Source: Orientallactaga sibirica (lineage: Eukaryota; Chordata; Mammalia; Rodentia; Dipodidae). Taken from it: a stretch of DNA of 64,000 nt. This document shows positions 57,801 through 62,710 of the stretch, one piece after another; within the stretch, counting starts at the first letter, position 1; every line of letters begins with the position of its first letter. Location of the stretch: positions 13,639,501-13,703,500 of the forward strand of contig JAEOAD010000052.1 in NCBI GenBank assembly GCA_036365145.1. The letters are read 5' to 3'. The translations under genes and the position numbers were made by a program. The notes below the pieces were generated by a model. That model saw only the letters and a list, made by a program, of their open reading frames with translations. It searched no databases and was not told the origin of the DNA.

Positions 57801-60039
57801 GGCACACCCATCCTCTCTCTCTCTCTCTCTCTCTGTGTGTCTCTCAACAAACATCTTGAACTACATATAGCTTTGTGCCGTTGCTGAGGGTCCCGTGAAC
57901 GGCACACAGTGGAGGTCTTGGAACTTGCCTCTTGGTTTGGATGTCTTCAGAATCACACTGATGAGCTCTGGAACGTCAAAGTAGGCAGCATAATGCAGAG
58001 CGTTCATATTCGTCCAGCGGCTCCGCAAGCTGGCATCCGCGCCCAGGTCAAGCAGTTCAGCTGCAAACTTCACAGCCGTCTCAACATCACCTAAAGAAAA
58101 TTTTCTAAATTAGTTTTCCTCAGTCTAAATCCCAAGTCCCAATGGCTGCCTATCTAATACCTCATGTTAAACACCAGTGCAAAGGGCACACTGGATCTAC
58201 ATTTATACCTTAAAAAGTTTACTGGCAGGAATAGGTTTTGAAAAAAAATAATTCTACACAGAAATGTTCATCACTGTGTTATCATAAATAAAATTTGAGA
58301 CAACCTAAAAGTCCATTAAGAAACCATTTAAATAAAATGAAATCCATATTATGGAATACTGTGAAGCCACTAAAATAATATACTACACCAGTGTTTCTCA
58401 AAGGTAGCTCTTTGGACACTTTTAGTTGAACTAGAATCTGTAAATTGTGTAAGTCTTTTTCTGTTCTCCCTATTTAATGTTTCTTATAACACTAAAATGT
58501 AATTTTATGACTTTCAAATAATATTTGGGCTTATATTTTTATCTTGATTTCATTTGCTTATTATAAATGTGTAGTATAAATTCAGCTTTATTTTACAAAA
58601 GTATCACCACACTACTACTAGTTTAGGAAGCTCTGTAACAAGGAGAGACCATCATGCGTAGCTAAATAACAGATTCAGGTTTATAAAATGGCAAAACACA
58701 AACGAATAGCAATTTCACAAAATGTGCGTGTTTCATGAACAGGAGAAGACCTCAGACAAGGCCGAGGTCTTGTAAGGACTGCAATGCCTGAAAACTGGCC
58801 TCGACCCAACCTTGCTGAAAGCCTCTGGAAGATTCTACATTGAGCAACTCCCACACTGAGCAACAAGGCATGAAGCCTATCACAGGAAATGCTGAGGAGT
58901 AACCACAAGACATAAAGACTTCCCTGGAAAAAGGATCAAAGTCTTGGATGTGCCTAATTGAATCCTCGCCTGTTTGGCGGGATTACTATCTTCAGCCGGG
59001 CACCCTCCCAGGTTGATTTCTAGTTCACAAGAGATTACACAGGTACAAATGCAGAGGCAGAATCAAGCCCTGGATTCACCCATACTCACCAATACCATGA
59101 GCTCCAGACTTGCAAGTGTAGTGTAGAAGAGTCATGTCCGTCAGTCCATCTCTATCATTCACGTTGCAACCTCTCTTAAGAATCTGGGAAAGCCAAGGGT
59201 AGAGAGTTACATGGCTCCTCCTGAAGGTCCAACACTTTCAAACCAATGCTGAGAAGCCAGTCAGTCACCTTACATGATGGTAATCAAAACCCTTCATGAA
59301 CCGGATAAAAGCCTGCAAAACTAATTTGTAAAAGAAGGAGGAAGGGGAGGAGAAGAGGGGAGGGGAAGGAGGAGAAAAATGGAGAGAGAAGGAGAAAGAT
59401 GAGGGAGGGAGGGGGAGGAGGAGGGAAAAAATATATGCAAAACGCCTCTCCCTGCTCCCACCGAAAGTCTGCAATGTCAGACCCCAGGTACAGCACCAGC
59501 TCACTGCGCTGTGGACCCCAGCAAAGGCAGGTAACAGCAGGACCCATGCTGGACTTCTCTAGCCCATTCCATTCATCAGATGGAGAAAAGTATACGCCAT
59601 CAACAAGCCCAAAGATGGCTTGTCATGCAAGGCTGGTGACCTGAGTTCTGATCCCCAGAACCCACACAGGGTCAGACATGGTGGCACTTGTATGTGATCC
59701 CAGCATGCCTGTGGAGATCAAGATGGGAGGCAGAGACAGGAGGATCCCTAGAAGCTCATGGACCAACCCCCAAGGTTTTTCTCTGTCTCTACCCATGTAC
59801 CGTAACACATACAGAGAGAGAGAGAGAGAGAGGAAGAAAGAAAGAGAGAAATTAAAACCCGTCCCAATAATGCAAGCTGAGCATGTAAGATGCATTTACC
59901 TCATTTCCAATAATGTCGATGTTTTGCTGGACCTGAGGAACCCACTGCCTTAAAATGGCAAATAACTCTGAGACTGAAGTTTTGGGATCAAAGAGAATTT
60001 CCTGGCATGATGCATCATTAGGATCAAAGAAAGAAAACT
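5622..60039 (-). CDS. CLIP4: CLIP4, partial gene: 12 internal coding exons spanning ankyrin repeats and two CAP-Gly domains
   Basis: Spliced on the minus strand, twelve exons (59900-60039, 59090-59183, 57929-58090, 54805-54923, 47724-47960, 44664-44799, 32932-33072, 30667-30756, 29626-29763, 26366-26497, 22364-22487, 5622-5686) give 1,578 nt of continuous frame, 526 codons. The order is: end of the N-terminal region, ankyrin repeats, CAP-Gly 1, Ser/Lys-rich linker, CAP-Gly 2, start of linker 2. Both CAP-Gly domains carry the GKNDG motif that binds the EEY/F tails of tubulin and EB proteins, so a microtubule-associated cytoplasmic linker is expected from the family. CLIP4 is preferred over CLIP3 because of the linker after CAP-Gly 2 (DSLDTLSEISSNKQ) and because I recall CLIP4 as about 705 residues with three CAP-Gly domains. 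The first ~45 residues and the third CAP-Gly domain were not found here. All exon boundaries are AG/GT except one GC donor. Confidence 0.96.
5782..5900 (+). repeat. L2-like ancient repeat remnant
   Basis: CATTCATTCAATCCACG..CTGAGCACC resembles the conserved L2 3' end. Confidence 0.45.
15757..16470. repeat. 714-bp (14 x 51) higher-order repeat unit, first tandem copy
   Basis: The rare variant GTCCACTGGG occurs at 15757, 16471, 19262 and 19976. Both pairs are spaced exactly 714 bp apart, and the variants between them (GTTATGTGAG, GATCATAAAG, CAGGTTCTG, GGTATGGGAT, CACAAGGTC) recur in the same order. Confidence 0.93.
19262..19975. repeat. 714-bp (14 x 51) higher-order repeat unit, second locus
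   Basis: It has the same 14-unit variant order as 15757-16470. One visible difference is CCTTGTCC here versus CCTAGTCC at about 16262 in the other copy. Confidence 0.92.
22364..22487 (-). CDS. CLIP4: CLIP4 exon (second half of CAP-Gly 2)
   Basis: The acceptor is GTGTCCTAG and the donor CAAAG|GTGAGA. The exon is 124 nt: two bases closing Gly, 40 codons (HWYGIELEKPHGKNDGSVGG ... PPSRVQ), and AG of an Arg codon. The GKNDG motif sits at 22438-22452. The first residue is His where I recall Tyr in human (GHWYGIE versus GYWYGIE). The downstream intron is the 16.7-kb one holding the 51-bp array. Confidence 0.97.
23063..23317 (-). mobile_element. tRNA-derived SINE
   Basis: T-rich start, GA run, ending CCGCTAAGCCATCTC. 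Confidence 0.92.
23573..23722 (+). mobile_element. B1-type SINE
   Basis: GCCGGGCATGGTGGTGCACG head, A-tail; ATAACCAGATGG-like text on both sides suggests a TSD. Confidence 0.94.
23808..24000 (+). mobile_element. tRNA-derived SINE
   Basis: GCTGGAGAAATGGCTTAGTG head, GGTTTGATTCC B-box, CT run, AAATAAATAAA tail. Confidence 0.93.
24208..24243 (+). pseudogene. 3'-truncated U2 snRNA retrocopy (36 nt) with target-site duplication
   Basis: ATCACTTCTC, AGCCTTCTGG, CTGAGATCAG and GAGTGG align without gaps to the first 36 nt of U2 snRNA, with about 6 differences. It is flanked on both sides by the identical 12-mer AAACCCAGCCTA (24196-24207 and 24244-24255). This indicates LINE-mediated insertion of a 3'-truncated U2 RNA. 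It is too short to be functional. Confidence 0.85.
24307..24460 (+). mobile_element. B1-type SINE
   Basis: GCCAGGCGTGGAGGCGCACA head, A-rich tail; GATGAGGTGATCC flanks both sides (TSD). Confidence 0.94.
24884..25063 (-). mobile_element. B1-type SINE with (TTTTG)n tail
   Basis: (TTTTG)n at about 24898-24931, GAGGTAGGGTCTTACTC, ending CACACCCGGCTG. Confidence 0.93.
25113..25244 (-). mobile_element. Diverged B1-type SINE
   Basis: GATCTTACTCTAGCCC..CTGGGAATAAAAGCATGC..CTTCTGGCT; more diverged than its neighbour. Preceded by (GTTT)n. Confidence 0.8.
26366..26497 (-). CDS. CLIP4: CLIP4 exon (first half of CAP-Gly 2)
   Basis: The acceptor is TTTCAACAG and the donor CCGG|GTAACT. It is 132 nt: two bases closing Gly, 43 codons (LNSSATSIAN ... 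FFGTTNFAP), and one base of Gly. LRLGDRVLVVGQRVGTIKFF is the N-terminal half of CAP-Gly 2. The linker reads NNSRQGEL, where I recall NNSRCEGEL in human CLIP4, so it is one residue shorter here. Confidence 0.97.
27242..27569. repeat. 164-bp tandem duplication
   Basis: CAACTACCCC begins at 27242 and 27406; the two 164-bp copies differ at only a handful of sites (for example GAGCAAAAC/GAACAAAAC). Confidence 0.93.
27786..28018 (+). mobile_element. tRNA-derived SINE
   Basis: GGGCTGGAGAGATGGCTTAG head, CT run, AAATAAATAAA tail; TTGCAGTGACA on both sides is the TSD. Confidence 0.95.
28960..29075 (+). repeat. MIR-like remnant
   Basis: GTTATACGCATCCTCGCACG ... ACCCACAGCTAGTTAAAG follows the MIR core and 3' pattern. 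Confidence 0.5.
29222..29430 (+). mobile_element. tRNA-derived SINE
   Basis: GGCTGGTGAGATGGCTTAGC head and AAATAAATAAAAATAAA tail; TAGATGAA on both sides. Confidence 0.94.
29626..29763 (-). CDS. CLIP4: CLIP4 exon (Ser-rich linker)
   Basis: The acceptor is CTGTTTCAG and the donor GCTG|GTATCT. The exon is 138 nt: two bases closing Val, 45 codons with a run of six or more serines (VSSSSSMSSLERRQS) and a basic KTLRKSPSLPPRATA end, and one base of Gly. It corresponds to the CLIP4 linker preceding CAP-Gly 2. It is more diverged from the remembered human protein than the domain exons, as expected for a linker, and is in-frame skippable. Confidence 0.94.
29764..30666 (-). other. CLIP4 intron (903 bp)
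   Basis: GT-AG intron containing one minus-strand B1 (30330-30483); otherwise nothing recognised. Confidence 0.9.
30330..30483 (-). mobile_element. B1-type SINE
   Basis: TTGTTTTGTTTTGG, GGTAGGGTCTCACTG, ending GGATTAAAGACGTGTGCC. Duplicated flank TTAAGTACATAC (TSD). Confidence 0.94.
30667..30756 (-). CDS. CLIP4: CLIP4 exon (Ser-rich linker)
   Basis: The acceptor is TGTCCTAG and the donor GATG|GTAACG. It is 90 nt: two bases closing Gly, 29 codons (LMTSKKESASESTLSLPPSE ... KTVAEKD), and one base of Val. The peptide is low-complexity and acidic/Ser-rich and matches the CLIP4 linker between CAP-Gly 1 and 2. It is short but phase-consistent on both sides and can be skipped in frame (90 nt). Confidence 0.95.
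30824..31022 (-). mobile_element. tRNA-derived SINE
   Basis: GA run, GAATGGGTGCACCAGGGCC, ending AAGCCATCCCTCCAACC; GAAATTTT-type flanks. Confidence 0.92.
31232..31434 (-). mobile_element. tRNA-derived SINE with perfect TSD
   Basis: AAGAACCCCAACTT occurs immediately on both sides (31217 and 31435). The internal GA run and CAATCTCTCCAGCCC mark the reverse orientation. Confidence 0.95.
31658..31881 (+). mobile_element. tRNA-derived SINE
   Basis: GGGCTGGAGAGATGGCTTGG head, (CT/CCT)n run, AATAAATAA tail. Confidence 0.94.
32932..33072 (-). CDS. CLIP4: CLIP4 exon (end of CAP-Gly 1, basic linker)
   Basis: The acceptor is GCCATAG and the donor CTG|GTAGGT. The exon is 141 nt: two bases closing Gly, 46 codons starting IFAPLSKISKAKERKK, and one base of the next Gly. 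IFAPLSKI completes the last strand of CAP-Gly 1, followed by a basic Ser/Lys/Ala linker. The upstream intron is 11.6 kb and holds the 59-bp array. Confidence 0.96.
33150..33260 (+). repeat. MIR3/L2-like remnant
   Basis: TATTTGCCCTCAAGGAACTT and AAAGTCTAG match the conserved end of ancient mammalian repeats. Confidence 0.4.
33985..34335 (+). mobile_element. L1 3'-end fragment
   Basis: AAGACCCTCATAATAGGAGG, a G-rich tract, then ATGGTTTATTGTCTATAATT and GTCAATAATAAAA with an A-rich end. The final part resembles 62083-62128. Confidence 0.65.
34551..34607. repeat. (CA)n microsatellite
   Basis: Uninterrupted CA dinucleotides, about 28 repeats. Confidence 0.98.
35231..35408 (+). mobile_element. 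B1-type SINE
   Basis: GCCAGGCGTGGGGATGCACG head, G/A-rich tail. Confidence 0.94.
35467..35610 (-). mobile_element. B1-type SINE
   Basis: GTGGTTTTTTGAGGTAGTC start, ending GGATTAAAGGTGTGCACC. It forms an inverted pair with 35231-35408. Confidence 0.94.
36018..36305 (+). mobile_element. Dispersed repeat, probably L1 3'UTR
   Basis: Shares GGTATTCCCCATGG and GGGAGCAGCAGTCAGTTATT with the minus-strand copy at 3528-3725. Confidence 0.7.
36366..36562 (+). mobile_element. B1-type SINE with long A-rich tail and TSD
   Basis: GCCAGGCGTGGTGGCGCACG head; ATGGCCCAATTC on both sides. Confidence 0.95.
37819..37854. repeat. (GT)n microsatellite
   Basis: GT dinucleotide run, preceded by degenerate GT/GA-rich sequence. 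Confidence 0.97.
38374..38521 (+). mobile_element. B1-type SINE with TSD
   Basis: GCCGGGCGTGGTGGCGCACG head; AACATGAACACA / AACATGAGCACA flanks. Confidence 0.95.
39180..39280 (+). repeat. MIR-like remnant
   Basis: CCATCCTCACACGAATCCCT and GAGAAGCTGAATCACAC follow the MIR pattern. Confidence 0.4.
39403..39440. repeat. (GT)n microsatellite
   Basis: GT run followed by TATGTGTATG. Confidence 0.97.
39611..39740. repeat. ~64-bp tandem duplication
   Basis: CTCCAGTGGCCCTCAGC...TTTATGACCACATG occurs twice in succession; a third, shorter start follows (CTCCAGCAGCCCTCAGC). Confidence 0.85.
40111..44675. repeat. Minisatellite: ~59-bp unit, about 77 copies, derived from the CLIP4 exon/intron boundary
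   Basis: The unit (plus strand) runs GTCTTACTGT-ACTTAGAAGA-CGTGGTGACT-CTCAATGACT-CATACACAGT-CACACACGG, with 57-61 bp length variants. On the minus strand each unit reads CTTCTAAGTAC[A/G]GTAAGACC, which is the last 12 nt and donor of the exon at 44664-44799. The copy touching that exon is the functional boundary. The left edge is degenerate (near 40111-40200) and several units around 42330-42430 and 42700-42840 are truncated. Each unit contains TGACTCA. Confidence 0.98.
44664..44799 (-). CDS. CLIP4: CLIP4 exon (core of CAP-Gly 1); its 3' end is amplified in the adjacent 59-bp array
   Basis: The acceptor is TTCTCCAG and the donor TACG|GTAAGACC. It is 136 nt: 45 codons (VGTLRFCGTT ... YFKCASKY) plus one base of Gly. 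It carries the CAP-Gly signature, with Trp in GQWAGIELD and the binding motif GKNDG at 44707-44721. The last 12 nt (44664-44675) and the donor are also the first copy of the tandem repeat at 40111-44675. The exon reads CASKYG, where I recall CAPKYG in human CLIP4; the Ser codon lies in the duplicated stretch. Use of any downstream repeat donor would hit TGA after four extra codons. Confidence 0.97.
45455..45700 (+). mobile_element. B4-like SINE
   Basis: GGGAGGTGGTTCGGCCTGGG head-like and GATCCATCCCAGTGCTCGGG B1-like part; diverged. Confidence 0.55.
45793..45829. repeat. (CA)n microsatellite
   Basis: CA run with a preceding CACATA-rich stretch from about 45760. Confidence 0.95.
46249..46497 (+). 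mobile_element. tRNA-derived SINE with internal CA-rich insertion
   Basis: ACCGGGGAGATGGTTTAGCG head; CACAAGGTGACAGAAGCACA is an internal duplication; CT run. Confidence 0.92.
46524..46735 (+). mobile_element. tRNA-derived SINE, 5' truncated
   Basis: GTGGTTAAGGTGCTTGCC onward, AAATAAATAAAG tail; head missing. Confidence 0.9.
47133..47232 (+). mobile_element. ID-like SINE
   Basis: CTGGCTATAGCTCAGTGGTT head, GTTTGATTCAGCACTGC and an AACAAC tail. Confidence 0.85.
47724..47960 (-). CDS. CLIP4: CLIP4 exon (end of ankyrin region into CAP-Gly 1)
   Basis: The acceptor is CTCTGGCAG and the donor AAG|GTACAG. It is 237 nt, exactly 79 codons, phase 0 at both ends, and the longest exon in the window. 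It begins DDKGQIPVDVVPDP, continues with an acidic/Ala-rich helix (MADAAATAKEIKQMLLDAVP) and ends LKLGDRVVIAGQK, the first strands of CAP-Gly 1. Human CLIP4, as I recall it, has Asn for the first Asp. Being symmetric (0-0), the exon could be skipped without a frameshift. Confidence 0.97.
48115..48316 (+). mobile_element. tRNA-derived SINE
   Basis: GGGGCTGGAGACATGGCTTA head, CT run, AAATAAATAAA tail. Confidence 0.94.
48318..48580 (-). mobile_element. tRNA-derived SINE, long variant
   Basis: T-run start, GA run, CCAGCAGCCTCTCAGCC and CATTGTGCCCTTGCATCAC identify the longer subfamily; ends GCCATCTCTCCAGCCCC. Confidence 0.92.
48604..48872 (+). mobile_element. tRNA-derived SINE, long variant
   Basis: GGCTGGAGAGATGGCTTAGC head, TGCAATGCTACGCTTGCCC long-variant insert, CT run, AATAATAATA tail. 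Confidence 0.93.
49060..49460. repeat. Degenerate ~100-180-bp repeat, three partial copies
   Basis: TCTGTAAG[A/T]AAGCCCTCA recurs at 49060, 49163 and 49341, followed by related GAGGCTGAG..GGAG text. Spacing is irregular. Confidence 0.7.
49590..49790 (+). repeat. L2-like ancient repeat remnant
   Basis: CACTGAACACTTCCTCTGTG and CCAGATACCACTCTAGATGC resemble the conserved L2 3' region. Confidence 0.55.
49844..50038 (+). mobile_element. tRNA-derived SINE with TSD
   Basis: GGGCTGGAGAGATTGCTCAG head; AGAAGATGTATTTA / AGAAGATGCATTTA flanks. Confidence 0.94.
50570..50790 (+). mobile_element. B4-like SINE
   Basis: GGCTGGGAAGATGACTCAGC head, TCTCTAATCACAGTCTCTGG internal part; diverged. Confidence 0.6.
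50999..52446. repeat. Minisatellite: ~58-62-bp unit, about 24 copies
   Basis: The unit (plus strand) runs GATCTGATCC-ACTCCACTTA-CACCCGTGCT-CACAGACCTT-CACGTGATGC-CACACTGT, with optional GACA insertion and GACTGTCGC/GATGCC alternation. Several copies between about 51280 and 52200 are truncated or scrambled. Each full unit contains TCACGTGA or TCACATGA. The minus strand carries GTGTAAGTGG. Confidence 0.97.
52952..53177 (-). mobile_element. tRNA-derived SINE
   Basis: (TATT)n start, GA run, ending AAGCCATCTCTCCAGCCC. Confidence 0.94.
53241..53450 (+). mobile_element. tRNA-derived SINE
   Basis: CAGCTGGGGAGATAGCTCTG head, AAATAAATAGATAAA tail. Confidence 0.92.
53462..53670 (+). mobile_element. tRNA-derived SINE
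   Basis: GGGCCTGGGAGATGGCTTAG head, AAATATATAAAATA tail. Confidence 0.92.
53685..53905 (+). mobile_element. tRNA-derived SINE
   Basis: GGGCTGGAGAGATTGCTTAG head, CT run, TTAATTAATTAA tail; TTACATAATAAG on both sides. Confidence 0.93.
53922..54078 (+). mobile_element. B1-type SINE
   Basis: GCCGGATATGGTGGCACATG head, A-tail. Confidence 0.94.
54206..54381 (-). mobile_element. B1-type SINE with (TTTG)n tail
   Basis: (TTTG)n at 54214-54251, AGGTAGGGTCTCACTC, ending CACCATGCCCGACTACTTGA; ACTTGATT repeated at both ends (TSD). Confidence 0.94.
54805..54923 (-). CDS. CLIP4: CLIP4 exon (ankyrin repeat)
   Basis: The acceptor is GATTGCAG and the donor AGG|GTAAGAGG. The exon is 119 nt: two bases completing Asp, then 39 codons from VDATCSDFHF to GANPAFR, ending in phase 0. 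GTALHIAAYNLCAGAVKSLL is the third recognisable ankyrin unit. CLIP3 has a very similar stretch, but neighbouring exons identify CLIP4. The splice acceptor used is the GC-AG partner of the exon at 57929-58090. Confidence 0.96.
55350..55532 (+). mobile_element. tRNA-derived SINE, internally deleted
   Basis: GGGGCTGGAGAGATGGCTTA head; the part after TTTGGAGTTTGTTG is shortened; AAATAAATAAATAAA tail. Confidence 0.92.
55533..55693 (-). mobile_element. B1-type SINE
   Basis: T-run, GAGGTAGGGTCTCCCTC, ending TGCCATCACGCCCTGCTT. Confidence 0.93.
56043..56237. repeat. 65-66-bp triplication
   Basis: TTCTCTCTG starts at 56043, 56108 and 56174, each followed by GAATCTTATATTCTCC and CACAACCCTGCCTCAGT. Confidence 0.92.
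56641..56850 (+). mobile_element. tRNA-derived SINE
   Basis: AGGCTGGAGAGATTGCTTAA head, CT run, AAATAAATAAA tail. Confidence 0.93.
56852..57053 (-). mobile_element. tRNA-derived SINE
   Basis: TATTTTTATTTATTT start, GA run, ending AAGCTATCTCTCCAGCCCC. Tail-to-tail with the preceding element. Confidence 0.93.
57623..57850 (+). mobile_element. tRNA-derived SINE, long variant
   Basis: GGGCTGAGGAGATGGCTTAG head, GCAATGTCGCACATGCGCAC insert, CT run. Confidence 0.92.
57929..58090 (-). CDS. CLIP4: CLIP4 exon (ankyrin repeat), with a GC splice donor
   Basis: The exon is 162 nt: two bases closing Gly, 53 codons (DVETAVKFAA ... ILKTSKPR), and one base opening the next Asp. NALHYAAYFDVPELI is a clear ankyrin helix pair. 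The acceptor is TTTCTTTAG. Frame continuity with the next exon (|AT GTG GAC) forces the exon to end AGAG, so the intron begins GCAAGT: a GC-AG intron rather than GT-AG. The nearby GT in GCAAGTTC would add bases and break the join. Confidence 0.95.
58260..58395 (+). repeat. Ancient L1-like 3' remnant
   Basis: GACAACCTAAAAGTCCATTA and TATGGAATACTGTGAAGCCA follow the conserved motif of old mammalian L1 elements. Confidence 0.6.
58960..59075 (+). repeat. MIR-like remnant
   Basis: GGCGGGATTACTATCTTC ... GATTACACAGGTACAAATGC follows the MIR 3' pattern weakly. Confidence 0.4.
59090..59183 (-). CDS. CLIP4: CLIP4 exon (start of ankyrin repeats)
   Basis: Acceptor TTTCCCAG is followed by ATTCTTAAGAG; the donor is G|GTGAGT. 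The exon is 94 nt: 31 codons (ILKRGCNVND ... SGAHGI) plus one base of a Gly codon finished by the next exon. DGLTDMTLLHYTCKSGA has the TLLHY core typical of an ankyrin repeat. The intron upstream is only 716 bp. Confidence 0.96.
59331..59428. repeat. GA/GGA-rich low-complexity tract
   Basis: Nearly pure purine stretch of GAGG/GGAG/AGAA units. Confidence 0.95.
59620..59850 (+). mobile_element. B4-like composite SINE
   Basis: CTGAGTTCTGATCCCCAGAA followed by a B1-like part (GGTGGCACTTGTATGTGATC) and a GA-rich tail. Confidence 0.7.
59900..60039 (-). CDS. CLIP4: CLIP4 exon (N-terminal region, most 5' exon in window)
   Basis: The exon lies between acceptor TTTTTCAG and donor GAG|GTAAATG. It is 140 nt: two bases finishing a Glu codon, then 46 codons beginning FSFFDPND and ending NIDIIGNE, phase 0 at the 3' side. 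It contains SVSELFAILRQWVPQ, a helical stretch preceding the ankyrin repeats in CLIP3/CLIP4. The exon needs an upstream exon supplying the G of GAG. I found no such exon between 60040 and 64000, so the start codon is outside the window. Confidence 0.96.
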
Positions 60040-60290
60040 CTGAAAAACAACAAAAGAGTCAATTAAATTTTTTAAGTTTCAAATATTTTTAAAATGAGTA
60101 ACAGGACCAAGGTTCAAATGGCAAAACATTTCTAGAGGCTAGAAAAAGCAGGTTTACTTAAAGCAATTCTCAAAAGATCCCATGTATCACACACACAATC
60201 TTAAACAATAACGCCAATGTGAGTACAACAGGTCTGAAAACCTCAGGTTTTCAAATGTTATTTCTAGGACCCAAAAATGTTGTAAATTTT

Positions 60291-60530
60291 TGGGCTGGAG
60301 AGATGGCTTAGCGGTTAAGGCGCCTGCCTGCTAAGCCTAAGAACCCAGTTCCAATCTCCAGGTCCCACGTTTAGCCAGTTGCAAAGTGATGCAAGGGCGC
60401 AATGCCGTACTTGACCACAAGGGGGAGCACACATCTGGATTTCGTTCACAGCAGCTGAGAGACTGCTGGCACGCCCATCTCTGTCTCCCTCTACCCTCTC
60501 TCTGTGTCTCTCTCCAAAAATAAAATAATA
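60291..60530 (+). mobile_element. tRNA-derived SINE, long variant
   Basis: GGGCTGGAGAGATGGCTTAG head, AATGCCGTACTTGACCAC insert, CT run, AAAATAAAATAA tail; TTGTAAATTTTT on both sides (TSD). Confidence 0.94.
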
Positions 60531-61074
60531 AAAAAACATTTTTTTAAGTTGTAAATTTTTATCAATGCTGTCCTCTCAAAACACAAAAGTCATGAATAGA
60601 AGATACACAGCAATGGCTGACACACAACCACATCAGCCAAACAGTAAGTGTGCTAGAGCCACCTGCCCTCTGCTGCTGCTCCCTCGTTTCTGTAATGAGC
60701 AAGCATCGCCTGCTGCCTGCTGAAGAAGCATGTGGGAAAATGCCATTCCAGCCAATAAGGAACCAAGGTTGGCAACGCACAAATGAAAAACAGACCCCTG
60801 GCCCAGTGTGACGGACTGGCAGACCCTGGAATCAGCATTAATAAAACCATGGAAGACAGACACAACTGAAGGTGCCACCGAAGGATGCCTCCAAGAGTCT
60901 TTCCTGAGGTTTAGAGAAAGTTGGAGATTCTCCTGCGACTAGACAACCAGAGACAATGGTTCGTGAAGGGAAAAAAGACATGTCAGAGAAGAAAATCAGA
61001 TTCAAAGGGGCAGAAAACTGAAAAAGCCAAGGAACGCAAATAGGAGGAACAGTAAGGAGCCAACATGCGCAGAG

Positions 61075-61215
61075 CGCCCACAGCTTAATGACACCTAGCA
61101 CCTGCCTGCCAGATCGGAGTGTTCTCATTGTGTGCGAGGAAGCCGTGCGAATCCAGATAACATAGCTCAAAGCTACACAGCCAAAGGGCAGCAGGTGGGA
61201 ACCGAGGCTGCCTCC
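61075..61215 (+). repeat. MIR-like remnant
   Basis: GAGTGTTCTCATTGTGTGCG ... AAGCTACACAGCCAAAGG ... GGGAACCGAGGCTGCC follows the MIR order. Confidence 0.65.
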
Positions 61216-61551
61216 AAGGCACGTCTGCTTTTCTCCGCTGCTGCCTGGCCGAGGCGACTCACTGAGTTCTCAGCGTGATGGCAGACACAGACACGAGCAG
61301 TGCTGTTCACGGGGCTTTTAGATTTCTCTCTGAATTTTTAAGTATTTCCCAAAATCATCCCGCGCACACACAGGTTTTCCTTTGAGAGATGGGAATAACA
61401 AACAGATGAAGGCGAGGCACAAGGCCAAGGGCATGCTCAGAGGTAGAGCCGCTTTCCATCAGGAGAGACTCAGCTCGGTCAGCATCCTCGGCCGTGGCCA
61501 GCGTGGTCTCCCTCGGCCACCTCTGCTCACCAGAAAGGGACAGAACACAAC

Positions 61552-61655
61552 AGCCAGGCATGGTTGCCGCACGCCCGAAACCCCAGCGTTCAGAAATGGA
61601 GGCAGAGGAGCTCAAGGCCGGCCTGGGCTACATAATGCATTCAAGGCCAGCCTGT
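61552..61655 (+). mobile_element. Diverged B1-type SINE
   Basis: GCCAGGCATGGTTGCCGCAC head and AAGGCCGGCCTGGGCTACAT end. Confidence 0.8.
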
Positions 61656-61669
61656 CTTAAATTATTTTT

Positions 61670-61870
61670 AATATTTTATTTCTTTTTGTTTGTGTGTTTG
61701 TTTGTTTACAAGGAGAGAGAGAATGGGAGTGCAGGGCCTTCAGCCTCTGCAAACTCCAGATGCATGTGCCACTCTGTGCATCTGGCTTTATGTTGGGCAC
61801 TGGGGAATCGAACCTGAGTCATTAGGCTTGGTAGGCAAGCACCTTAACCACTGAGCAATCTCTTCAGCCC
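61670..61870 (-). mobile_element. tRNA-derived SINE
   Basis: GAGAGAGAATGGGAGTGC, ending GCAATCTCTTCAGCCCC. Confidence 0.92.
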
Positions 61871-62049
61871 CTTAAATTTTTTTTTTAAAAACCCAAACAC
61901 TTTTAGTGAATCTAAAACAAGGCTGGGTTCCATATGATCCGAAATCAGCAGGATCTTGTGGCATCCTGGAAAGATGGGTGAAATCTTTAGGAAGGGCAAC
62001 TTGGATTCACAAGGACTACTTTGAGAAACCTTTAATTTGACAGGACAAT

Positions 62050-62130
62050 CCAAAGTAGGGATGCCTTTGAGGAAAACAAACGATCATGGTATGCTGTTTA
62101 TATTTATGGACGTTGTCAATAAAAAAGTTA
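62050..62130 (+). mobile_element. L1 3'-end fragment
   Basis: GATCATGGTATGCTGTTTAT and GTCAATAAAAAAG; related to 34247-34300. Confidence 0.55.
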
Positions 62131-62136
62131 ATAGAA

Positions 62137-62345
62137 GACTGGAGAGATGGCTTAGCGGTTAAGGCATTTGCCTGCAAAGCCAAAGGACCCAGGTTTGATT
62201 CCCCAGGACCCATGTAAGCCAGATGCACAAGAGGGTGCACGCATCTGGAGTTTGTTTGCAGTGGCTGGAGGCCCTGGCACGCCCATTCTCTCTCTCTCTC
62301 TCTCTCCCTCACTCACTCTCTCTCTCTCTCATAAATAAATTTAAA
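62137..62345 (+). mobile_element. tRNA-derived SINE
   Basis: ACTGGAGAGATGGCTTAGCG head, long CT run, ATAAATAAATT tail; TTAATAGA on both sides. Confidence 0.94.
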
Positions 62346-62483
62346 AAAAATAAAAAACAATATAAAAAAGGTTAATAGAATAATAAAAGAAAAGCTTTTT
62401 TTAAAAAGGACCTGAAATTCTCAAACACAATGAAATTGTCTTTGATTTTTATGCACAAGCTTCTAAAATCCAAACAAGTTGGG

Positions 62484-62700
62484 CTGGGGAGTGACTCGGT
62501 TGGTAAAGTGCTTGCCATGTAAGCATGGGGACCTGAGTTCAATCCCCAACACCCATGTAGATGCCGAGCAGCAGCAGCAGCATGTGCCTGTAACCTCAGG
62601 GCCAGGGAGGCGGAGATGACAGCATCCATCCAGTCTGCTGGCCAGCTGGTCTCGCGGAATCAGAAAGCGCCACATTCAGTAGAGGCTCTGACTCAAAAAA
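62484..62700 (+). mobile_element. B4-like composite SINE
   Basis: GGGGAGTGACTCGGTTGGTA head, CAATCCCCAACACCCATG, B1-like rear part. Confidence 0.7.
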
Positions 62701-62710
62701 CTAAGGTGGA

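Larger units (their letters stand above)
54924..57928 (-). other. CLIP4 GC-AG intron (3,005 bp)
   Basis: On the minus strand the intron begins GCAAGT and ends GATTGCAG. It holds SINEs at 55350, 55533, 56641, 56852 and 57623 and a 65-66 bp triplication (56043-56237). The rest is unremarkable. Confidence 0.93.
58091..59089 (-). other. CLIP4 intron (999 bp)
   Basis: GT-AG intron with an ancient L1-like 3' fragment (58260-58395) and a MIR-like fragment (58960-59075). Nothing recognisable in between. Confidence 0.85.
59184..59899 (-). other. CLIP4 intron (716 bp)
   Basis: GT-AG intron. It contains a GA/GGA-rich stretch (about 59331-59428) and a B4-like SINE with a GA-rich tail (59620-59850). Confidence 0.9.
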
